A stretch of DNA of 64,000 nucleotides from Balanoglossus misakiensis (Eukaryota > Hemichordata): NCBI GenBank assembly GCA_040954595.2, contig CM082594.2, positions 2,542,001 through 2,606,000 on the forward strand, in the 5' to 3' direction. Numbering within the stretch: the stretch's first letter is position 1; every line of letters begins with the position of its first letter. This document shows positions 30,844 to 44,800 of the stretch, one piece after another. The position numbers were made by a program, and so were the translations under genes. Below the pieces are notes generated by a model. That model did not search any database and was not told the DNA's origin. It saw only the letters and a program-made list of their open reading frames with translations.

Positions 30844-33800
30844 GCACATTTGATCAATCCAGGCATTGTTACACTATGTCAAGTCGGTATAAGTAGTCTT
30901 TGTAATTGATGACAGCTTTACAAGTTTGCCGTTTTGGAATTGAACACTTTGACCGTTGTCGTGGTCATAGTTTGCTCTGTTTTGCATATGACGTTTGCCA
31001 GGTCCTTAAACACACAATCTGGCAGATACAAATATTCGCAAATGTACCCAGAGGGAGAGGCTATAAGTAATGGTAGCTACTAAAACAGTTTTGAACGACA
31101 TTTCAATCATTATGGACAAGCGCAGCTTTGTTGTACACCTTGACCTCCGGTTCACCTGCCTCCAATGTCTAAATAAAGAGAAAGAATGCATTACTCACCA
31201 ATATAACTAAACCCTGACGCAAGGATTAGCCAGGTGTGGAAGAGAATGATCCAAAACATACTCAGAACACGGATTCCATTTAAACAACCGATACCCCCTT
31301 TGCTCGGAGTGGTGTTCAAGATTTTCCCGCCAGAATCAATGACCGAGAAGGCGAGAAGTACACCAGATAGTTTGCCTGTGGGGAAGAACACACATTATAT
31401 TGACAAAATACTAGTACATGTACACATACATTTTGTACACCCGTTTCATACATCCGCCTCTGAACCAAGCTATATATTAACAGGACTATGAGGGATGTTT
31501 TGGCTACGAAATGAAATTATTAAAACAATCTCACTTACTTTTGCTTTTATTTTTGTTTTTATTTGCAGTAGGTGGTTGTGGAGTTGGTTCTTCAACCAAT
31601 ATCTCTGACGATATCGTGCGTTCGTTTCCTTCAATTCCTTCAGAGGAAGTGACGTCACTACTCGGATTTTGGACATCCAGGTTCATGTCATTGGAGGAGG
31701 TCACCTTTCCTTCTTTTTGCTTTCTTCGACGTACCAAATCGTAGACTGTAGATACCACTATCAGTATCAACAATATTAAGCATATTAAACTGGAAGAAAA
31801 AAACACACCAAAACGTGATGACGATTTATACCAATAATTGTCAGTTTCTATTTTGAGCAACTCACGTTTGATCAAATCCTCTTATTTTGGTCAAAATCAA
31901 CTAACCAGACTGAATGAAATTCGATTGACTGACTCTCAAGTTTAGCTGATTCGCTATTTTTATCCTTAATTTTAGGAGAGAATATCACCTAAAGTTCTAG
32001 TGTCTTCAGCACTCTGCCTAAAAAGTGAAAATTTCCAAGGCGCATACCATGTTAAAAAATGTACCACTATAGTCTTGAGGTAAGAGTTTTGGTGACTATA
32101 GGCAGACGTAACCTTTTGACTGTAAGGGTCACCTTCTGCGCATGATCCTATTACAAAGGGGAATAGCACTTCTTACCTTGCCACAGCGTCACCAGGAGTA
32201 AGAGGATAATCGTCTGGCGAACACGTGGTGGTTGTATAAGCCCAAAATGGCAGCTCCCCAAATGGATATCCCTCCCTGAATCCTGTAATTTGATAATGGG
32301 TTAGATTAAGAATCATCCACAATTTCATAAGTCAAAGCAAGCTTGCATGAGTATCACAATGCGTTTAACCCACTAATTAGCATTTACCTGTCATTACTAT
32401 AACACCTGCGTGAAAGCATTGTCTACATCATGAATGTAGGTTGTAATGTGTTTGGGTGTGCTAGTACTGCTTGCATGTTCATGTCCCTAACTGCAAAATT
32501 AAAGAAAACATGCGATATACTGTCACATCTGTGTTTGGTCTTTTTCTTGACCAAGTTTCGTTGAATTTTGCAGTCAGTCTATAGTCGTTCAAATCCCAGT
32601 CTACCATCATGGTTATATGCCAGTCTACAGAATAGTGACTTACCCACTAAAACAAGTATCTGTATATCGACGTCTGTACAGGAGTTTGGGAAGCACACTC
32701 CCATGGTTAAAGAGTATGTCTATGTTAACACGAACAAACAGAAAATGTCCCATGTTAATGCGCATATACTCGATTTTTTAAAATAATTCTTCTATAATGT
32801 GAGCGCCATGATAGAAAACGATTTCTGTCGATTTTATGTAGTATTCAGCTGATGGACGTTTCAAAAACTACGTACAGTCATGGGGCAAATGCACGCCTTG
32901 GTGCGAAATTCGTTTTCGTTAATCTTGTTGGCGACAACCAAGTACACTGCATACTAACCGGATCGACAGCTGTATCTGTGAGGCAGTACTTGGACGAAAA
33001 CGACCGCCTCGACTGGCGCGGATAAGTAGTCTTGCACATGGTGAAATCCCCGACATCCTTCACGTTCCACGTGACCTCAGAATCTTCTCGATATGAACCG
33101 CTGGAGAAGTACACTGCGACAAATACAAAGGTTAAGCGTTCGTGTAACATCAAATTGTTATTTCACGATGGCCAAAGGTTATAGTTTATGCCTCTGCCGT
33201 CTTCACGATCTCCATTATTCAAAAATAATGATGAATTTGATCATTGTTCAACGATACGTCGAAAAATTGTGAATTTACCAAAACGTTCGTGTGAGCCATT
33301 CGTTCTTTGTTAAGTCATGATTTGTTTATTCGTCTGGCATCAAATTGATTGCTCATTGTTAGGTTTGTTTGTTTTAGGACGAATTCCCGTAAACTCGACA
33401 AAGTACGTGCGAACTTTCTTCATTTTGGAGGGGATCTAAATATAATATAATATAATATAATATAAGATTAAACTTTAGTGATGACGGATGCTAGAAATAA
33501 CATTCTGTCTTGATAAATACCTCAATGCATATAATACATGCAGGTCAACCTTATACTTTTCAGGCCGAATGGTGCGCATATGAACTCTCGCGCAGAGAAA
33601 ACGACACTTGACGTGCGGACAAAAATCGTGTCGCCGTCCTGATTGATGACCTCGCATTGTCGACGTAGGCAAACACACACGCCTCGAAGTCTTGAATCAG
33701 GTCGTGTGGGGTCATGTTTGCTGCATTAAGACCGTTAACGTAGCCCGGGTTTCTTTCTTTTGGTGCTAGGAGTTGGACGGCAAATGCCTCCATGACATAG

Positions 33801-34754
33801 TCAGCTCAGACAAAGCCACAGTCCCTCAAGTGAATTTCGCCCTGATTTGGGATCTGCGCGCGATATCGGCACCTGCTGTTTACAGTACCAGCATCATTCT
33901 TTCTGTGTCGTGGGCGGGCATAGGGCCCGGGGTTAGGCCTATACCCATGCAGCTATACAGTTATGTGCCTTATGACCGCACCAATATATATAGAACTCGC
34001 CTTGAAGTGGGTATGATTTGGGCTTCGGACAAAGTGGGTCATGGTCGGCCCTGCTTTTCTTTATAAAGCGTGAAGTCGTACACGACAGTGACAATGATAA
34101 TTGATAAGTAGGCCATTGGTTTGGAAGTGGTTAGTTTTTTTTTCAGTCCCAGGAGGGGCTGCACAACTCTACCTCAAACATTTTTGATTTACTCTCCCAG
34201 GATACAGAAACATACCGCAGCCAGCGGGCGCAATAAGATCGGTCGAGTTCACATTCTGCACACCTGACGACAGACGGCTTGATCCAACCTTTACACTTTC
34301 AGCTTTGTTCATATATACAATTTGTTGTGTGTCTTGCTTAATACAGTGGTATATATTTGACAGGAGCGCATACAAATTACTTTTACCATACAGTCACTAT
34401 ACGCGGCCACTGTACTTACGTACACAATAATATTTTAGCGAGTCACTGAATCTGTACGCCGGCTCAATTGTCAACGCACAGGCGAATACAATACATGTAT
34501 ATAACATGAAAACACTTACTTCTACTGGCGTACGTTTCCGATGCAAAGAAATCCTCCATATACTGCGCGGTGTCCCAGTAACATTTCGCGCTTACTTTTT
34601 CCAGACTATCGGTTGCATTTGTGACATTTGGCTGGAGAGTTCGCTCTAACACGGCAAAGGTTCCTTCAAGGACATTCTGTGTGTTCACGGTAATGGGTTG
34701 TAACGCCAACGTGAAGGCAACGACAGCGTATATCAGTCCGTTGATATTCGCCAT
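26703..34754 (-). CDS. NRF-6-like acyltransferase-3 family membrane protein, 15 exons
   Basis: Exons on the minus strand: 34520-34754, 34216-34302, 33679-33804, 32955-33113, 32177-32282, 31539-31789, 31199-31375, 30618-30714, 29981-30257, 29713-29792, 29315-29422, 28326-28464, 27757-27943, 27351-27493, 26703-26864. They sum to 2334 bases, in frame throughout, giving 777 residues. The protein opens with a signal peptide, has a Cys-containing extracellular NRF domain (first four to five exons), a membrane helix with an acidic/Lys-rich cytosolic loop (exon 6), then the acyltransferase-3 core with GIRVLSMFWIILFHTW, RYWRLTPAYAF and CMGWSWYLSVDMQLY. The family moves acyl groups or lipids across membranes; nematode NRF-6 acts in drug and yolk transport. 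Exons 6-15 are firm; edges of exons 2-5 are tentative. Confidence 0.88.
29541..29697 (+). repeat. GAAT microsatellite in an acyltransferase intron
   Basis: About 39 tetramer units of GAAT with GGAT and GAAC variants, lying in the intron between exons 10 and 11, 16 bases from the donor of exon 10. The proximity could affect splicing in expanded alleles. The SFIH-repeat frame across it is not a gene. Confidence 0.95.
30797..30844 (+). repeat. TTG microsatellite in an acyltransferase intron
   Basis: Sixteen or so TTG units in the intron before exon 8. The antisense frame is a poly-Gln translation with no gene support. Confidence 0.95.
33436..33466 (+). repeat. AATAT-type pentamer microsatellite
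   Basis: Five to six units of TAATA in the intron between exons 3 and 4 of the acyltransferase gene. Confidence 0.85.
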
Positions 34755-36193
34755 TTTGACTATAGCTTGGACCGGACTAGATGCACTGCCATCGACTGGT
34801 CACTCTGCCACAAAGTACAGGCCACCCCGGCGTAAATACTGTCCTTTTCAGTGATTCACGGTCATAAGCTTGCCACCATTCCTTTCACAACAGTACAACC
34901 ATTAGCATGCCTTTTAAGGGTAGTACTACGTGCCCCTGAATAGACCTGTCGAGGGCGTCTTATCAAGTATGCTATACTGTGTGTATTCTTTTTCGTATAA
35001 ATATCATCGATGTTCATACATATATACATATTGAGATTAAATTGCTTTGTGTGTGGTTTGCATGTAAATCCTAACAGAAAGGTAGACTGCTCTAACTGAC
35101 ACTGTCCCCTGAATCAAAGTGGATTCACCCAAGTAGACGTAACAACGGTAACGAGGTCAGGTAATAACAAAGAGAACACGTGATAAGCCAACATCATGTG
35201 AATAACCTTATACTAGGGCACACTGTCACCTATGCAAATCTGACCACTGTTACCATGCAAGATCTATACAAAGCCAATCACAAATTTTCACTGGGTGGCA
35301 CACGCGAACAAAATTGCGCCACCACAATGATGTGTCGAAGGCTTGACCATACAACTGTATGTAAATTAGAGGTGACCACACTGTCGGCAGAGCGGATTGT
35401 AACCAAGGCAACGCATGAAGGACTGCAGCAGTCAATACGTTTAACTATTGTTCCGAATAGGATGAAAGTATTTAAAAAGTTTCTATTAGCTTTTTGGAAA
35501 GTGGAAGGGCCTAACCATAGGTCAGAATGCACAATTTTGAAGCCCTACAAAATCAGGTACACGAGCTGACATCCTCGTACTTCTGTTATTATGAATCAAT
35601 TTGTCGAAAACTTCCACAAAAACACGATAATTGCAGTTATGATCAATTAATTGTGTACTCAGAATTACCAATTTGTTGACAGTTTATTAACATAAAATCA
35701 AAGAGAAACAATTAAAAAAACCGACAATGTCGCAAATAATGATACACTGACATAACCACGAGTCAGAATCTGTCACAGTGGTGAAATTCTTAATTTGCCA
35801 AATATTCTTGTCTGGTATCCAATTAAAATTGTTCTATCTTTTATGATATCTAAATTAAGCATAAGATTTAGATTTCAGGATGAGAAGAGAAGTATACATT
35901 ATACATACTGGACCACTATGAGTAACATGTAATGGAAATGCTATAGGAGCGTATGATCTAACCAGATATGTTGTCAAAGTTATAAGTCGACATGTAGATT
36001 GAAATTCAACAATATTAAAATGAAGTAATTATGAATTATATCCTATAAATATAATTTATATTGATAGCTCGGTACATTAAATATTAAATTAAAATTATTA
36101 AATTATATGTTTCCGTGATCATTTTATTCTCGTTTGAATAAATAATGATATTCAATCCTGTCGGACTTGTCAAGTTTATTTGTTGTTCAAGTT
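34755..36193. other. intergenic between acyltransferase 5' end and GPCR 3' end
   Basis: Strongly AT-rich toward 36193 with several short A/T runs. The part next to 34755 should hold the acyltransferase promoter; no TATA motif stands out. A frame at 35180-35569 has no recognisable features. GPCR polyadenylation is expected left of 36194; AATAAT-type sequences occur around 36130-36150. Confidence 0.5.
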
Positions 36194-37201
36194 CTAACTA
36201 GTGATACGAATGGTGTTGAGTGTACTTGTATTACCGGGGCCGACTTCGTTTTTTGGACGCTGCAGGTGTGGACAGAACTTCTTCAAGAAAGCCGCGCGGA
36301 ATTGCCTGTACTTGAACGCATACATGAACGGGTTGATGACGGAATTGGCGAACGACGTGAGAACAAAGTTCATCCGGTAACTGGCAAACACTTTTCCGGA
36401 CCCTCCGAGATTGAGATATAATTGGAAAGTCATCGCCGGTGTCCAACAAATGAAGTAGGCCAAGAATACTATCAGCAGCAATTTTATCAGTCGTTTCTTT
36501 GCTGTCAGCAGTTCCGCACCCATGACGCCGTTTCCGCCAACCCCGCCGCCAATGCCCGTCTTGTTAGCGCTAAGACTGTTTAACCTTCTGGAATACGGCC
36601 AGGCCATTACAATTATCGGGGCAAAGTAGCAAGTGACGAAATAGAACACGCCAATGCACCTGGAAACGAATTTGCTGGGGTAGACGTACACGGGTTTGAC
36701 ACGTGGATTGCACGGGATCAGTTTCAATTCGAAGATGAAAGCAAGGACCCAGGAAACGGCAACGGCCGTGACCACATTGCGGTTTGTGCAGTACTTGTTG
36801 TAAAGCAGCGGGTGGACGATGGCCAGGTATCGTTCTGAGGAGACCAAGATCAGCGTGAACGTCGACTCCCTCATGCCGACCCAGTAGAAGACGGCGCCGT
36901 TGACGAAGCGGCAGTACATGTCGCCCGCCACACCGGACGGCACCGCCACCCGGAAGACGTGCGTGAAGCACCTGATGAGCACGCGCACGACGCATGTCTC
37001 CAGATCCGCCACAGAAAGATTCACGATCAGAAAATTAGTCGTTGTCCTCATCGACGGTGTCACGAAGACCACTAAAATTACAAGCAGATTACCAATTATC
37101 CCAGTCGCGCCCAGCGCCATCTCCGTGCTGTAGACGTACACTGGTAATTCGTCGAGTGGTCTGGTAGCAATATCAGACTCGGAGGTGTTATTCATCGTCA
37201 A
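36194..37201 (-). CDS. class A (rhodopsin-like) GPCR, single exon
   Basis: 335 residues with seven hydrophobic segments. Hallmarks: Asn38 in TM1 (GN), Asp66 in TM2 (NLSVAD), Cys97 at the top of TM3, ERY at 123-125 in place of DRY, CWTPA in TM6 and NPFMYAFKY in TM7. The N-terminus carries Asn-x-Ser/Thr sites near residues 4-5. The third intracellular loop has a Gly-rich insert. The overall look is that of a peptide-type receptor (ERY plus VHP), but ligand and subfamily cannot be told from sequence alone. It would signal through G proteins at the plasma membrane. An ATG two codons after the first is an alternative start. No intron is visible. Confidence 0.93.
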   Translation of the reverse strand: MTMNNTSESDIATRPLDELPVYVYSTEMALGATGIIGNLLVILVVFVTPSMRTTTNFLIVNLSVADLETCVVRVLIRCFTHVFRVAVPSGVAGDMYCRFVNGAVFYWVGMRESTFTLILVSSERYLAIVHPLLYNKYCTNRNVVTAVAVSWVLAFIFELKLIPCNPRVKPVYVYPSKFVSRCIGVFYFVTCYFAPIIVMAWPYSRRLNSLSANKTGIGGGVGGNGVMGAELLTAKKRLIKLLLIVFLAYFICWTPAMTFQLYLNLGGSGKVFASYRMNFVLTSFANSVINPFMYAFKYRQFRAAFLKKFCPHLQRPKNEVGPGNTSTLNTIRITS

Positions 37202-38837
37202 TTCTGCAGGAATTCGAATTCAGGACCTGAAAACAGTATTTTCAATTTCATAACATTATTCAACGTGAAGGCTGTGGGAATTCAGAAAAATAAAATGTTT
37301 TATTCGAAACGAAAAGTTGCTTTTTTATCGATATGAGCTTCCAATCTATACCGTATTTTGGGGGCAAATTGTTCACTTTGGAAGTGTGTTGGTGGATAGG
37401 GTTATTTAATTTCCTTTCAGTGGCTCAATCGTAATTGTTCATTGATGGCTAGCTCGCAAAATTTCAATGTGAAAAAACTCAAAATAAACGCGTCGATGTT
37501 TCAGGTAGTATGCGCAGCAAAATCAAAAACCATTGTCTTCGACAGTGATAATTACGTGTACCATCTATTCAACCCTGTCTGGGCAGGATACACCAGCAAT
37601 GGTTTTTTAAAAACAAAATTCTGAACGACTTGTAGAATTTGATCAAATTTAGATACATTTCAGCATTCCATCATCGTGGAAAAGGGAAGTATTTGAAAAT
37701 TTATATATAAATGCCGGTTTAATACTTGTTGCAGAGAGGATAGGCTTACGAAGTATTGCACCCACCAGAAACAGCATTTCCACTAATGTTACAGAACTAT
37801 GAACATATAAAGATCTGTAAACTTGCCTATTCCATTGGCGCTCGAAGATCTTCACAGATTGCCGACGAATCTTGTAAAAAAGTCAAATGGGACGAAGTGA
37901 AACAATAATATCAACTTTGAAAAACCGAAGTGTGTATTTTTTTGTAAAGTCAGTAGATATCAGGATTATCTCGTCAGTCCACAGCCTTGGAACCAGGAAG
38001 ATGACGACAGAAGTGATGGATTCACACACACCTACTTAAAGATGCATCATAACAATAAAAGCCAACCGGAAGGATATCATCCTGGAAGGGATAATTACCC
38101 GGAATACTTACCTGATCCTGATTATGATTTACATACTGGAAACGCCAAGAGGCAGTAAACTTGAATATCATACATATGAAAGAAAGTCCTAGTTTAATTT
38201 TAAGGCACTGGTATCAAAGCCAATATTTTATTGTAAAAATTCATAGTATGCCAAATGTAATGTATATAACATCAGTATACTGCCCGTAAATATGTATGAA
38301 TGATTAGTGAGAAGATGTCAATTTATGGAACCTAAATTTTCCCAAGGCAAAATGATCAAATGAGAAAAAAGCATACATGTAGTTAACATGGCTGATCAGA
38401 AATGTAAACAGATGCAACACAGCACAAAACATAGAAATACATAAAACACTGTTTAAATAATGTACTGGTAAATTGATACTGATATATTAATACTGTTAAT
38501 TTTTCATTTTTTTTCATCAATCTGCTTCATATACAGTAGAATACTTGACCACACATATTCTGTTTTTTTTTGTTCTTACACAAAGTTGAAAAATCACCAT
38601 TCAGCTATTTTTGTTTATGTACATCATTCATTTGATATTTTTATTTGAATTTAGACCTGGTTAATAATTAGCGCATAGTACAATTTTATGTAGCAAAATG
38701 GGTTGTGAAATTCCTCTGGTGACCAAAAATGAAATTGCATCATTGAGGGGATCAGAGCCTGTTTTGACTTCAGTGCATTGAAGATTTTTGTGTTGAAATA
38801 ATTGAGTTCAGTATGCAACTGTCTCTGTATATAGTCT
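37202..38837. other. intergenic between GPCR and MUC4-like gene
   Basis: No supported coding frame. The right part is the expected 3' untranslated region of the MUC4-like gene (stop at 38838-38840, minus). The left part would be upstream of the GPCR. Confidence 0.5.
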
Positions 38838-41800
38838 TTAGTGTGGCGGTTGCTGGAGATGAGCCCTGGGAATCTTGTAGTCTTTGTCAGTGTCAACATT
38901 ACCAATTCCATTGTATGCTTCAGTCTGTCTCTACAAATATAATGAAACCATAGAGATGTGTTAATGTCATATGACACAGATGGATTTGTGTGATGTTGAT
39001 TATGATATGTCAGTTATATGAGCTTGTGCGTTCTTATGAGACAGAATTCTGTGTCTCTTTGGACAATGCAGTATACACCTCAGTCCTGTATGCGAAATGT
39101 ATATATTTGGCCCCATAAGCATATTATCAGTCCAAATATGACAAAAATCGATAGCTGTTTATGAATGGTGAAGATCACACAACAGCTCACGAAGACTATG
39201 TACAACATTTTACTGTATCATTCACAGTTACACACACACATCTCTCTGTATCATTCAGTTACACACACACACACACATGCACTCAGACATGTACAACATT
39301 TTACATCTCTCTGTATCATTCAGTTACACACACATGCATGTACACTCAGACATGTACAACATTTTACATCTCTTTGTATCATTCGGTTACACACACATAA
39401 ATATACACCCAGACATGTACATTTTACATCTCTCTGTATCATTCAGTTACACACACATACACTCAGACATGTACAACATTTTACATCTCTCTGTATCATT
39501 CACAGTTACACACACACACAAACAAACATCCACATGCACACATCCAAACAAACACATCCACATGCACACACACAAATAAACAAACACATGCACATGCACA
39601 CACACAAATAAACAAACACATGCACATGCACACACACAAACAAACAAACAAACACATCCACATGCACACACACAGACACACACAAAATCACACACACACA
39701 CACACACATCTTTCAATTATTCTGTTGATTCCTACCTCTCTATGAGCTGCTTCAGAGCCATCAGCAACATAAGGCCGGATGAACTCACCATGTAGGGAAG
39801 AATCTGAAATATCCATGGCTTCGTTTCTGCGTGGATACAGGAATCCCTAATGACAACATGTGAGATAGGACACATATCGTGAATGGTTCACCACAAACTT
39901 TCTTAACATTTAATAATTAAACCAAGGTCATTTTAGATCAGTCTCTTCTTAGAGGTATACAGTCACTTCCAATTTACATACACCCATATATGGCTGAAAT
40001 GGCGTATTTGAGCGTTCCAAAGAACATATGGTGGCGCTCTTTATTTCGCGTGGGCCAGCCAATGAAAATCTGTGATTGGCTAGATCTTAATTTGCCATGG
40101 TAACTATAGCTAACTTTCCATAGGTGACCAAATACCTTTAAATAAATGTTCAGTTATATGTAGCTTCATAAACCATTGGCCCAATGACATAATGTATTTT
40201 CATAATATTAATGACCAGTCCCACCCTGGAGCTGAACTTATAGGAATTGCTATATTGCATAATGCAAATATCATTTTGTTGCTAGATCATTTTGTCATTT
40301 ATCGTTTCACCATTTACCATTGGTTGGTTGGTTGGTCGGTTGGTTGATTGGTTGGTTGGTTGATTGATTAATTGATTAATTGATTGATTGATTGATTGAC
40401 TGATTAACCCCCCCCCCCCCCAACTAATTAGAGAATTGATTGGGTGAGTGAATCAGTCAGTCGTTCACTTAGTGGATTGGTCAGTCAGTTGATTGACTGA
40501 TAGAATGATTATCACGTTACAGGTATACAGTCACCTGCAATTTACATTATAACACCCATATATGGCTGAAAATGACGTCTTTGAGGGTTCCAAAGAAAAT
40601 ATGATGGCACTCTTTTTTGAGTGTGCCACCATAGACAGTGCTGTCACCCACTGAAAATCTGTGATTGGCTAGATCTCAATTTGCCATGGTTACTATAGCT
40701 AATTTTCCATAGGTGACCATATACCTTTAATTGACTGTTGCTCAAAAGAGAGCTTTTTCTTTTTACATAACCTGTACATTACCTGGGAATCTCTAGCCAT
40801 GACCATGGCACTGCGCAGTCGCTCTGCTCTGCCGAACAAAACAGGCCTGTTCAGACTACCAGTGCTACCTGCATCATCATCATCATAATCATCTCCATCA
40901 TATGAACTGTCCTGGTCCCAGTACACATGTTCTGCCGACTCTCCGTACTTGCCGTAGTCTCCTCTGTATCCCCCCGCCCAAGGCAGTGTCCAGGGTTGGT
41001 GTGCTGTTTTCGCATCACGCGTCTTATCTTTCAAGAATCTTCTATACAACAACACAAACAACACAACGGCAGTCACTATGATGCCAGCAGTGAGTCCGGC
41101 TGCTAGGCCAATAATCCCTGTGGTGGTTAAACCTGAAACAGAAATTCAGATCATATCACATTAAAATTTGAAAATTTTACTGATTGATGTGCTTTGCAAA
41201 TACCAGAATTTGACATTGTTGAAAGTATTACATCCTTGCCTGTTTGTTTCTGCATTCGGCTCTCTCCACAATAAACACCCATGTACTTTTCGGTACAACT
41301 GAAATAAGTGAGAATAAAATAAAGCAGAAAATGAAGTTTATGTAGGAATGAATAAATGGGTAAACCACCACGCTGACAAACTTCGTTTATCTAAGATGGC
41401 TTCAACATTCTGTTTGTAACAGCATCTGCTCCTTCTGTCTTCTGTAGATGTTGAAATATTAGTTGTGAATATTGGCTTTAAAAATCTATGCAACACAAGA
41501 CGTTGGATATAAATTGGGCAAAAATTTACCATTAGTAGTCGTGAAATTAAATAACTACATTTTTGATGCATTGTACTTACGTGCAAACAAAACCACCGCC
41601 TGAACTCCCACAAGTTCCACCATTTTTGCATGGGTTACTCTTACAAGGCCCTGTTATATGAATTAACGTAAATTTGGGGTTAGTGGACTATTTACCATTG
41701 AAGTCAGTGTTGTGGTCGATTGCAGTTTTCTTAGACAAGTATCATTCACAGGTGCATCTCGGGTAAACGAAATAGAGCCACTGCTAAACATATATCTTCT

Positions 41801-44800
41801 GAACAATGTACCTACCCGGCTCACATTTGAATGTACCATCAGGCAAATCAACGCACATATCATCTCGGGGGCAATCATGGGCATCTGGGATTGCACAAAC
41901 CGCGTCTTCATATTCTGAAATGCGTACAATTTTGAATTAAGAGCAGTGTGCGAAAATGGGGGGAATTGAATAATCTCGGAATGGACAATTATACCCACCT
42001 TCAAAATAGGCTGGTGCTCCTATAGTCAAGTTAAGCGACGTCAAGCCCTCCTGACTAGTATAATTGTTCACACCTTGGGCTATGCTAGCGCTGGTGATAT
42101 GCGAGTCATTCTTGAAGACACTGACAGAGTCACACAAAAGGCTTCCACGTCGAAATCCCAGGATGAAGGATTCCACGTACGTCGACGAATACAGCTCACG
42201 CATCATGGTGTCAATCTGTGGACGAAATATTGAGGTTATTACAACAAAATAATTTCAAGGATAACGCAGCAGGAATGTTATTCTGCAAGGAATTTTTGCT
42301 TTAAAATACACGGGGGGGGGGGCACAATGTTTTGGAGTAAAACTTACCAATGCGATGAAAACTTGTGCCAAAGTCCTGTAGTCACGTGACTGTGGGTTAC
42401 TTAAAGTGTTCTTATAATCAATTTCCTCGCCGTTCCATGTGTCGATCGTAAAAACCCCAACGAAAGTCCTGATTACTGTCGAAACAAGTCATAATATTTC
42501 TTAGGCCTACATATAGAGGGATTACCTGTGCTAGAAAAAGCGTCAGTTAATAAAAGCTGTAGTTTACAACGATGTATACACCATGTGTGCAAACATACAC
42601 ATAGTTCAATTTGCCTGAATTGAGGATGACGAATACTCACGAATGCACTCCCCGTCGACTTTTCTAGTACCAGCCTTACAGCGACATGAAGGTCGATTTC
42701 GTAAATTGATACAATATTCAGTGTCGCCATCACATGAATGTGCAGTACAGCCACCAATGCCTGTGGGTTTAGATAAAATTATAGTGGTCCGAATCATTGA
42801 TGTTTTTTTTGTTGATCGCTGGATTTAACAAATATTACTTTACAAGGCAATCCGCTAATTTGCAAGAAATGTAAAACATTTAAAAATAACAGTATTATTG
42901 GAAACTCATGTTCTACGTTCAACTATAGGAAAACCTCAGAAAACTAGTAATCATAGACGAACCTGTAGTAGGTGTTGCAATTGTTGTGTCTTGAATATCT
43001 GTAATCTCTGGTGTAAAGGAAGAAGATTACATTGACATTTGGCGCAAAATGTTTTAAAATGACTTAAACTCAAATAAAGTTTGCTCAAGGCCTAGGAGTC
43101 AGCCCCCGAAGTATAAATATTCATAATTGATCAATTTAAATTTGCATAACAATGCGCACACCTGACGTGGCTCAGACTGTACGCGTACGGCCGAGACTTG
43201 CACGAGGAAGCACGGAAAAGATAGATTTGCGTTTTCTCCAAGTGGCTACCCTTACTTCTTACGATATCTGTCGTTTCTTTGGATACTGAATACAGTTATT
43301 GACTGAGATACCTGGAATACGGCGACAGAATTTGACTCTCAGCGCTGGGACAGTCAGCACACCTGTACATGTACATGACGTGAGCGACGTACACGTGTAC
43401 AGCAGTGGGAACGTCATTACACTTGCGGTATTTCGGATGGAATTCCAGTTTTTAGTTCCTGGTAAGTTATGTTTTATTATCTCTTGTGAGTGTTATTTTT
43501 CATGACCGGAAACATGCAAGGTCCGCTGCTTGCTTCCTACCCTCAACTGTTTTTGTGATATTTTGTCGTGTCGAAGCGTCGCGGCAGACGATATTTTGGA
43601 AGAATGGCACGGCGCCATTGTGACACAGTGAATATTAGGGTCGCGTCACTGTAGGCCTAAATGATTCCGCTTTTGATATTTCATTGAACAGATAACTCTT
43701 TCAGCCTTAAAACCGGGGATAAAGGGGACCATGGGAAACCGTAAAAACAAGTAGTTAGTAAAGTAACCCACCTCTACACGACTGATTATAATTCTCGTAA
43801 CCATGGTCACAGACACAGCTGTAGGATCCGATCGTGTTATCACAATGAGAGTTGGTAGGGCACGTGATTGTGTCTACCTGCTCGATACACTCGTTGACAT
43901 CTTGACATTCCCTTCCATTCCCCGTGTACCCCGTCTTGCATCTGCACTCAAAACTTCCAGGACTGTTTACACATTCAACGCCATCCGTATCGGGGCAGTC
44001 GTCATCATTTGTTGCGCATTCGTCATCGTCTGATATGAATAAAATAAAGACCATCATAGGTTCAAACTGTGTATAACTTCAACGACCCGAAGACTTGCTT
44101 TTGGCCGTTAAAACTGGAGAACTCATTCAATTCAGAGTAGGACAAATTAGTATAAATACACATACCTTCACAAATAGTTCCATTCATATGATAGTTCTGA
44201 AAACATATACATTCGTAAGATCCAATCGTGTTTTTACAGTTCGACTCCTCCGGACAGTCAGCAGTCAGTCTGTGGCACTCATTGACATCAGCACAGGTTT
44301 TGCCGTCTCCTTCAAATCCGGCTTCACACAGGCAACCATAACTTCCCTCTCTGTTCATGCATGTTGCATTGATATGACAATCATGCGAGTCATCATCGCA
44401 CTCATTTACATCTGCAATAAAAACAAGAAAACTGAGATAATCTTGCAGATACACGTAGAAAGGTGTCCTCTGGCTGCACATGTACATTAACATAAAATGG
44501 TGTCTTGTATCAAACATATTTAATGGGGAAAAGGGCAGCGAGAGAGAGGCTTTGTCCCTTGAACAGTTGTTATGCGTGATAAATTTGTAACATGACAAAC
44601 CTTGGCAATCCTTTCCATCCCCATCAAATCCTGCCTTGCAAGCGCAAGTGTAGTTTCCGTCATTATTGCTACAGACAGCGTTGTCGTCGCAGACATCCGG
44701 GGTCTCAGCACACTCGTCTATATCACTGCAGAGCACCTTCCCGTTACCACGAAATCCTGACTTGCAACTACATCTGTAGCTTCCGTCAATATTATCACAC

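Larger units (their letters stand above)
38838..41132 (-). other. MUC4-like gene: transmembrane helix and cytoplasmic tail exons
   Basis: Exons 40783-41132, 39736-39846 and 38838-38930 join in frame (phases 1, 0, 0). The first encodes a Gly/Ala/Ile/Val-rich membrane helix ([20 protein letters not shown]), a basic stop-transfer RRFLKDK, then Tyr- and Asp-rich sequence ([12 protein letters not shown]). The last ends [14 protein letters not shown] and a stop. Several Tyr residues in acidic surroundings are possible kinase targets (inference). Confidence 0.85.

Noticed and set aside
35180-35569. 129-residue plus-strand frame
   Set aside because: No recognisable domain, no homologous look, and no splice or promoter support; similar-length frames occur on the opposite strand.
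39231-39500. CRISPR-like repeat-spacer appearance
   Set aside because: Units are imperfect, the spacers are CA-rich and alike, and the genome is eukaryotic; it is a plain tandem repeat.
39165-39716. His/Thr and Cys/Val repeat frames on both strands
   Set aside because: Translations of CA-rich tandem repeats.
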